A stretch of 64,000 nucleotides of DNA from Ptiloglossa arizonensis (lineage: Eukaryota > Arthropoda > Insecta > Hymenoptera > Colletidae): positions 24,198,543-24,262,542 of the forward strand of contig NC_135048.1 in NCBI RefSeq assembly GCF_051014685.1, given 5' to 3'. This document shows, in pieces, positions 58,331-64,000 of the stretch. The first letter of the stretch is position 1. Every line of letters starts with the position of its first letter. Below the pieces are notes generated by a model that was not told where the DNA came from, did not search any database, and saw only the letters and a list, made by a program, of their open reading frames with translations. Position numbers and translations under genes: made by a program.

Positions 58331-61231
58331 CGCAAGGATCTCGCCAATGTATTAATGATACTCTCGTGAATGTATGTATAATTATAAACAAAAAAGTTTG
58401 CAATATTAACTTCTAAGATAGGCAAGCTGGTTTTTACATCCTCGACCGTTTAAACGGTGCTCGGGACGATTCCTTATCTCGAGTTCCCGAGGCAGATTCG
58501 ATTCGAAAGCGAGGCATTACCGTACTCGGTCTGGTAATTAGTTCAATGCGTGCAATATCATTTCGAACATGCAGGCGGTTGTAACTTGGAATGCTGGGTT
58601 CAGGAGGAGAGGAATCTGCTAATGGTCCGCATGGATTACGCGGTTAATCTGGGTGCATAGGGTAGACAGATAGTTTGCGATATGAAGGAGATTCTTCGTG
58701 TAATGCACAGTGTATCGTACCCCCAGAATGACTTCTGCCATAGTATGACTCGTGGGGAGGCACTTGAGACTACTCTGGAAGTTGAACATTACCAGATTTG
58801 AATTGGATAAAGTAATTGTAATCTTAATATCAATGTATAATAGCCAAGAAGAGTGTTCTTTATACTTTTGACTAATTAATGCAAAGGTGTACGTAAGTAA
58901 AATTATTACTCCGTTAATCTCCATTGCGTGATACTAGATGTTTCGTTCACCTTGAATTTGAATAGTGGGTACACAGAATTAAATTCGATAAAAATGAATA
59001 ATCGAAGGAAACAAAATAAGCTGTAAATACGTGTGAGATCAGTAGTGACACCTCAAGTCCTTCTAAGGTTACCGTCTAATTCTCAACTCAAACGACAACG
59101 TTGTACAATTCGTACGGAAATAATCCAACGGTGATCTATCTTCGTTGAAACATTCGTAACGGTTAGCTAGGTGTGATCGTTTTCAGACGGAACATCGAAA
59201 CAAACATGTTGGAAACATCGTGATAAATCTGTCAGAAATTGGACAAGGTGTTGAGAACGTCAGGATAAACGAATGAAGGAACGTCAGTATAGATCAGGCC
59301 CCATTATCTTATTTGAATACCATACAATTCGAACAGTTCTAATGGTTACACTCGGTTGGAACAAAATCAAGTGGCCTCGAGATCTCAAACCTAAATAGCC
59401 ACGGTGCCTCTTAGGGTCTCTTGGACACTATCCCAGACACTTGTCATTCGCCTCTACGCAGTATCGTTCATTGCTTGCTCCCAGGATACTATAGGAAATA
59501 TTTCACGATCATGATACACAAATTGAAAATAAATAATGAAATCTTACCGAGACAATTTTACGTAACTGATGCTCGAAATGTTAAATCCATGTTCAAAGAA
59601 TCTATTCGTAACCCCTAGATAGCTTAATATAATTGTTCAATAGACATAAAATGTGAGCTCTGATCCTAGCAGATAGACATACATCCTTTCGACATAAATT
59701 TTCACCATTTCACTCCACCATCCCTAATGTTTATTTCTGTCGTAATCATGAACTACAAAAAAAAAATAAACATACTCGTTGGCTACCCAGTGAGCTAAAG
59801 TTACCTGGAACATTGGACTCAGGGAACAGGAATCTGCCAATGGCGTGGACAATCGAAATTGACGAGCCAGAGAAATATTTAAACCTCGATCATCGAAACA
59901 GCCATCTCTAATTCCTTTTCCCTATGTGGATACAACAAGTAAGGGTCCAGAAGAGTCCATATTCCAATCGACGGAGGTCCTGGTCGGTTTCGAGTTTTCA
60001 GGAATTTAATATACACCAGCTCTTCGTCGAGCTGCGTGTTTAGTCAGTGACTTATCGCGGAGCAGGAAAAGTTAGCAAACGCGAGCAACGCAAACATTTG
60101 TCGAGTACGTAACGAACAATGATAAACAGTTCTCCTATTACCGCTGACGAACCAGTCGAAAATGTACAGATTGTAGCAAAAGAAGTGGACAAGTTTCGAA
60201 CATGTATCGAGCACGTACGCGCGATCAAATAACATAACTGACATCGTGACTGTTTCGCTGACTACAAAACATGCCGAAACCTTTCGCAAAAACAAAAGAA
60301 TGTTATCCACTGTTCGATGGTGGTTTACATTTTCATATTCCCGTACGATACACACGTATTAATTATTAACCGTTCCGTAGTTTAGTTTGTCGGAGACACG
60401 AGCAGAACGAACTGGTTCGGTCGTAATCTCTCTTGGTTCGTTAAACAAATATAGCGTTCGTGTACACAGAAGATATGAAACAAATTTTTCTTCGTTCAAT
60501 AAATCAAACTGTCTCGTTCCTTTGTTCCATTTAAAATTAACAAAGACGAGTGCGTCGTTGTACCAACCGAGGAATAAATCGTGATTCGAGTTTTCATTTT
60601 TCTTTTTTTTTCCTGGAGAAAATGGAGAAAAAGTGTCTTCGAGACACTTAAAAATTTAAGTATCTTCGAGACGTGTAGAAGACGTTCTGAAAAATTTCTA
60701 AAAATAACGAATTTACGAAAAGAAAACTTGATTAGAATTATTTCTACTTGTTTGTTGATCGAGAAGTAGAAAGAGATCATTTTTTCGAGTAGATATCGTC
60801 ACTTTGGGAAACAACGAGAACGCTTGAACTCGAAAAGGGAAGGATTCACTGTTCTTCGAATGCTGACAGTTTTACGTAGTTTCGCGAGCGAGCGCGCGCG
60901 CGCGCCAATTCCCCCTTGAATATTCAAACACTCGGAAAGGCTCTCCGACGTTGACAAAAACTATCCGATAAACTATTAATGGGAAACGCCTGCGATACAC
61001 CTGCACCCTATTTCCCGTTATCGACGTTTCTCCGGAACCCCGAGCGAATTACCAACTTAATTACGAGCGCATTAAATTAATTACCGAATAAACGCGAACG
61101 TACACAGCAACGTGCTCGACTCGTCGGCAAAAATCGGCCATACCTCGCTCCTCCACACTTGTCTTGTCCGATGGAACGATCGAAATGTTCCGCTTCGAAA
61201 AATTAACAATCGAAGGCCGCTCGTTGATTAG
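58331..61231. other. Long single-copy stretch with one dispersed repeat pair
   Basis: A segment of about 44 bp occurs twice in direct orientation, at 58581-58625 and 59800-59843 (shared words TTCAGG or CTCAGG, GGAATCTGC.AATGG). Short GC alternation (CGCGCGCGCGCG) lies near 60892-60906. Otherwise nothing gene-like was recognised. Confidence 0.4.
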
Positions 61232-61600
61232 CCACCGCGAGTTTTTATTTTTTTTTTTTTTTTTTATTTTTTTATCGTTCTAATTTCGTTCACGAACCGA
61301 TCGCCAGTTATGAAAAGCTTCGTGGCGCGTATGAAACTGGTTGAGTGAATTTTTTTTCTCCGCCCTCTCAACCCCCCCCCCCCCCCCCCATCGCTTGCAT
61401 CGAAGCATCGACACGTGCCCCGTTTCATGTGCCTTTCAATTGCCATCGATTCGCGCCGCGATTTCGTTACAATGGACTCGACAACGGGAAGCACTCTCGG
61501 GACACCAACCTGTTTTTCATTGTGTATTATAGTATTCCACGGAGGTTCCAGGGTTTGCGGTTATTCGTTACAAAACGTTTTGGTACACCTGGACTAATTG
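61232..61600. repeat. T-tract and 18-nt C-tract with CpG-rich flank
   Basis: T-runs fill about 61243-61272 and C18 lies at 61372-61389. The following DNA to 61,600 is mixed, and its open frames have no recognised domain. Confidence 0.6.
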
Positions 61601-62525
61601 TTAAGCAGACGGTACGTGTTATTGAACTCGATCCGGAGTGAGCTAGAGACGAACATCCCGGATACAGCTGTACAGGAAGCTATTGATAGAGTTGTACTCG
61701 AAGCTACAGAGAAAGTTGGAAAGAATGCATCTGGACGGAATCTAGACTCATCGATTGAAATTTTGGAGAAAATTTTTGCGTAGGAAAATACACTTGGACT
61801 AACTGACAACCGTACGTGTTATTAGACTCGATATAAAGAAAACCAGAGACGGAGCTACAGATAAAATTGGAAAGAATGCATTTGGACCGAATCCAGACTT
61901 AACGATCAAAATTTTGGAGAAAATTTCTGCGTAGAAAAATATATTTAGACTGAAAACCATACATGTCATTGGACTCCAGACGAAGATACTGAACGACTAT
62001 ACACGGAGCTATGGACAGAATTGTAGTCGAAGCTACAGACAAAATTGGAAAGAATGCATTTGGATGGAATCCAGACTCAACGATCGAAATTTTTAAGAAA
62101 ATTTCTGCGTAGGAAAATACATTTGGATTAACTGACAACCACACGTGTTATTAGACTCGATATAAAGAGAACCAGAGACGGAGCTACAGATAAAATTGGA
62201 AAGAATGCACTTGGACAGAATCCAGACTCAACGATTGAAATTTTGGAGAAAATTTCTGCATAGGAAAATACATTTGGACTAACTGAGATCCATACGTGTT
62301 ATTGAACTCGATATAAAGGAAACCAGAGATAGAGCTACAGACAAAATTGGAAAGAATGCATTTGGACGGAATCCAGACTCAACGATCGAAATTTTTAAGA
62401 AAATCCTCCGTAGAAAAATACACTTGGACTAACTGACAACCATACGTGTTATTAAACTCGACATAAAGAAAACCAGAGACAGAGCTACAGACAAAATTGG
62501 AAAGAATGCATCTGAACCAAAACCA
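61600..62525. repeat. Tandem array, 151-bp unit, six copies
   Basis: AAGAATGCAT-type words at 61721, 61872, 62050, 62201, 62352 and 62502 give steps of 151, 178, 151, 151 and 150. Units share GAATCCAGACTCAACGAT, GAAATTTT..AGAAAATTTCTGC and ATACGTGTTATT. One unit has a 27-bp insertion. Short frames are repeat shadows. Confidence 0.95.
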
Positions 62526-63250
62526 GCAACTCGACTAAAATTAATTTCTCCCTCGAAACGATACCCCAGCCACCACCGTGGAACACAATCTCCCCCGCTC
62601 CGAGAGTATCGTTCATACGCATTCTTCTCAACCGCGCGCAGTACACACGACCCCGGAACCTGTTTATTTATTCGCAGTTATTAATTACCCAGGTTAACTG
62701 CGCGCGAGTAGTAATTTATAATCACGTAACGTTGTCATTAAGCGCACCGTTACAGGAGTCCCTGCTATTGCATAACAACACCACCCACCGAGCCCCACCC
62801 CCACCCCCCACCACTTCTTGTTCATCCCAATCGTTGCCGCCAGATTGAAACGAACACGAGCACGAGAGAGTTCTGTCCCAAATAATCCATTTACCCGGCA
62901 ATCAACTTAATGCGCTCGCAACATTCCGCGATTAACAATTACCGATTGGTGCGCGCACAAACATCGGTGCACTTGGTGGGGGATGGATACCAGAAGGGGA
63001 AGTGGTGATACTTTTCATTGTTGGTACGTGGAAACAAAATTGCATCGGTGGTTCCATCGCGCGTAGTCCTTCCATTAACTGATCGTTGTACGTTTGTCGT
63101 TACAGTGGGAGTGGGGGAAAAAAAAAGAAACAATGATCGAACGAACGCGCCAAAGTATTCCAACGAAAAAAGAAGGGGGGTGGTGAAAAGGCGAATTAAT
63201 TATGCGTATTCTCGGAAAGAGGCGAGTGAAATCGCGGAGTGGGGGGCCGC
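62526..63250. other. Single-copy stretch leading to the promoter candidate
   Basis: A C/A-rich part (CCCCACCCCCACCCCCCACC) lies near 62793-62812. No gene recognised upstream of the promoter. Confidence 0.4.
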
Positions 63251-63251
63251 G

Positions 63252-63392
63252 ATTGGTCGCTGGCTTCGGCCAAGCTTCGCGGGGGAACGAGTGAAAGGGT
63301 GGGGGTAGAGAAATCCCCGCTCGGGACATTAAATAAGCCCCTCCCACTACACGCTGGTCAGAGGTACGTTCTATTGGATCTCGCGGAGACTG
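63252..63392 (+). promoter_or_regulatory. Candidate core promoter: CCAAT-type box, TATA, initiator and DPE
   Basis: Reading on the + strand, ATTGG (inverted CCAAT) lies at 63252-63256 and a TATA-like TTAAATAA at 63329-63336. An initiator TCAGAG follows with its A at 63360, and AGACT sits at 63387-63391. With A at +1, the TATA word starts at -31 and AGAC lies at +28 to +31, the usual positions of a TATA box and a downstream promoter element in insect genes. The surrounding block is GC-rich. The spacing agreement is seen directly; transcription is inferred. Confidence 0.4.
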
Positions 63393-63651
63393 CGAGTTCG
63401 TTTTACATCCCTCCGATATATCATTGAAGCCCGCTGGTGTAGTACTCCCTTTGACTACCTCTCGTCTGCGTATCTTCGACTGTATCGCGACCGGTAGGGT
63501 GCAGTGGCTTTTGCCGGGAATTAATGAGATCGGAAACAATTTTTTAATCCTATGCTCGTTTTCGACGAAACCCGGGCAATTATCCAGTTATCGAAACAAA
63601 CCCGATTATTGGGGGATTTTCCACGACTATTCGGTACCGAGTGGGCTTTAG
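63360..63651 (+). other. Candidate 292-nt first exon (5' leader) ending in a GTGAGT donor
   Basis: From the predicted start A, the transcript would run to TTTAG followed by GTGAGT (GT at 63652-63653), an AG|GTGAGT donor close to consensus. The leader contains an ATG at 63424 whose 75-codon frame ends in TAG at 63649-63651, exactly at the exon end, so it would act as an upstream open frame or be noncoding. It has no recognisable domain (MKPAGVVLPLTTSRL start). The gene body would lie beyond the right edge of the window. Confidence 0.3.
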
Positions 63652-64000
63652 GTGAGTCGAACGATTTCGTGTATAAGAATCCGTGGAATTTTTAGCTCGT
63701 GACCTCCCTACAATTGTTCGTGACCGAATGAATTAGGCGTTCGGGTGACCGATGGGGGTTTTTAGCCAGCGTGGGACACGGAAGCAGGGAAGGGCCGGTA
63801 TCTCGGTTAATATCGGTTCTATCGAAAATTTGCATGGAACAGAAAGGTTTCGAAATTTAATTTCCAGTAATTTCGGTCCTGTGCAGTTTTGTTGCAAAAG
63901 TAACGATAAGCGAGATATCGTGCATGGAATCTTTTTTGGGGAACCTGGGGAACCTGGGGAAGACACGAATCCCATTTAGAGTTATCGACACCGTTGTTAC
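63652..64000. other. Possible intron start, short GGGGAACCTG repeat
   Basis: After the donor the sequence is single-copy. GGGGAACCTG is repeated in tandem near 63938-63960 (about 2.5 copies of 10 bp). Nothing else recognised. Confidence 0.35.

Overview
This window looks like nuclear DNA of an insect, most likely a hymenopteran such as a bee or wasp. That assignment is an inference. What supports it is AT-rich DNA broken by CpG-dense blocks, remnants that look like Tc1, mariner and piggyBac-type DNA transposons, a candidate arthropod core promoter (TATA, TCAG initiator, downstream AGAC), TTAGG-like motifs inside repeats, and no bacterial gene organisation of any kind. I found no complete protein-coding gene. 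The window is best read as intergenic and/or long-intron DNA with a few candidate exons.

The dominant content is tandem repeats: more than 20 separate arrays, nearly all with different unit sequences. They fall into two size classes. Short minisatellites have units of 21 to 45 bp (25/26 bp at 16.4-17.4 kb, 27 bp at 10.0-11.1 kb, 28 bp at 22.9 kb, 23 bp at 29.7-30.3 kb, 30 bp at 33.6-34.6 kb and at 51.4-51.8 kb, 45 bp at 36.1-36.9 kb, 32 bp at 40.9-42.1 kb, 37 and 35 bp at 49.3-50.4 kb). Long-unit arrays have periods close to nucleosome length (163, 158, 156, 175, 164, 152, 151 and 171-178 bp), plus others of 70, 82, 99, about 182-270 and 385 bp. Arrays whose unit is a multiple of three carry long open frames on one or both strands. 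These are repeat artefacts, not genes.

Mobile-element remnants are short and decayed: a Tc1-like transposase C-terminal relic (34.7-35.0 kb), two near-identical mariner-type miniature elements side by side (32.16-32.52 kb), duplicated mariner-type ends (52.4-52.6 kb), a foldback element with arms of about 200 bp (22.1-22.6 kb), and an inverted-repeat element with a TTAA-type miniature element nested in it (30.6-31.5 kb).

The best candidates for host gene function all need transcript evidence. They are a TATA/initiator/DPE promoter with a 292-nt first exon and donor (63.33-63.65 kb, + strand); a recursive-splicing-like site, an acceptor immediately followed by GTAAGG with a second donor 72 nt downstream (56.09-56.16 kb, + strand); an 87-nt phase-0 exon starting MGC and ending in a GTGAGT donor (880-966, + strand); and two exon-like minus-strand frames (17.47-17.80 kb, 42.3-42.5 kb). 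A perfect hairpin at 4.63 kb is built from two inverted kappaB-type sites. Two arrays (3.4-4.0 kb and 36.1-36.9 kb) carry short dyads whose arms change in a compensatory way between copies.
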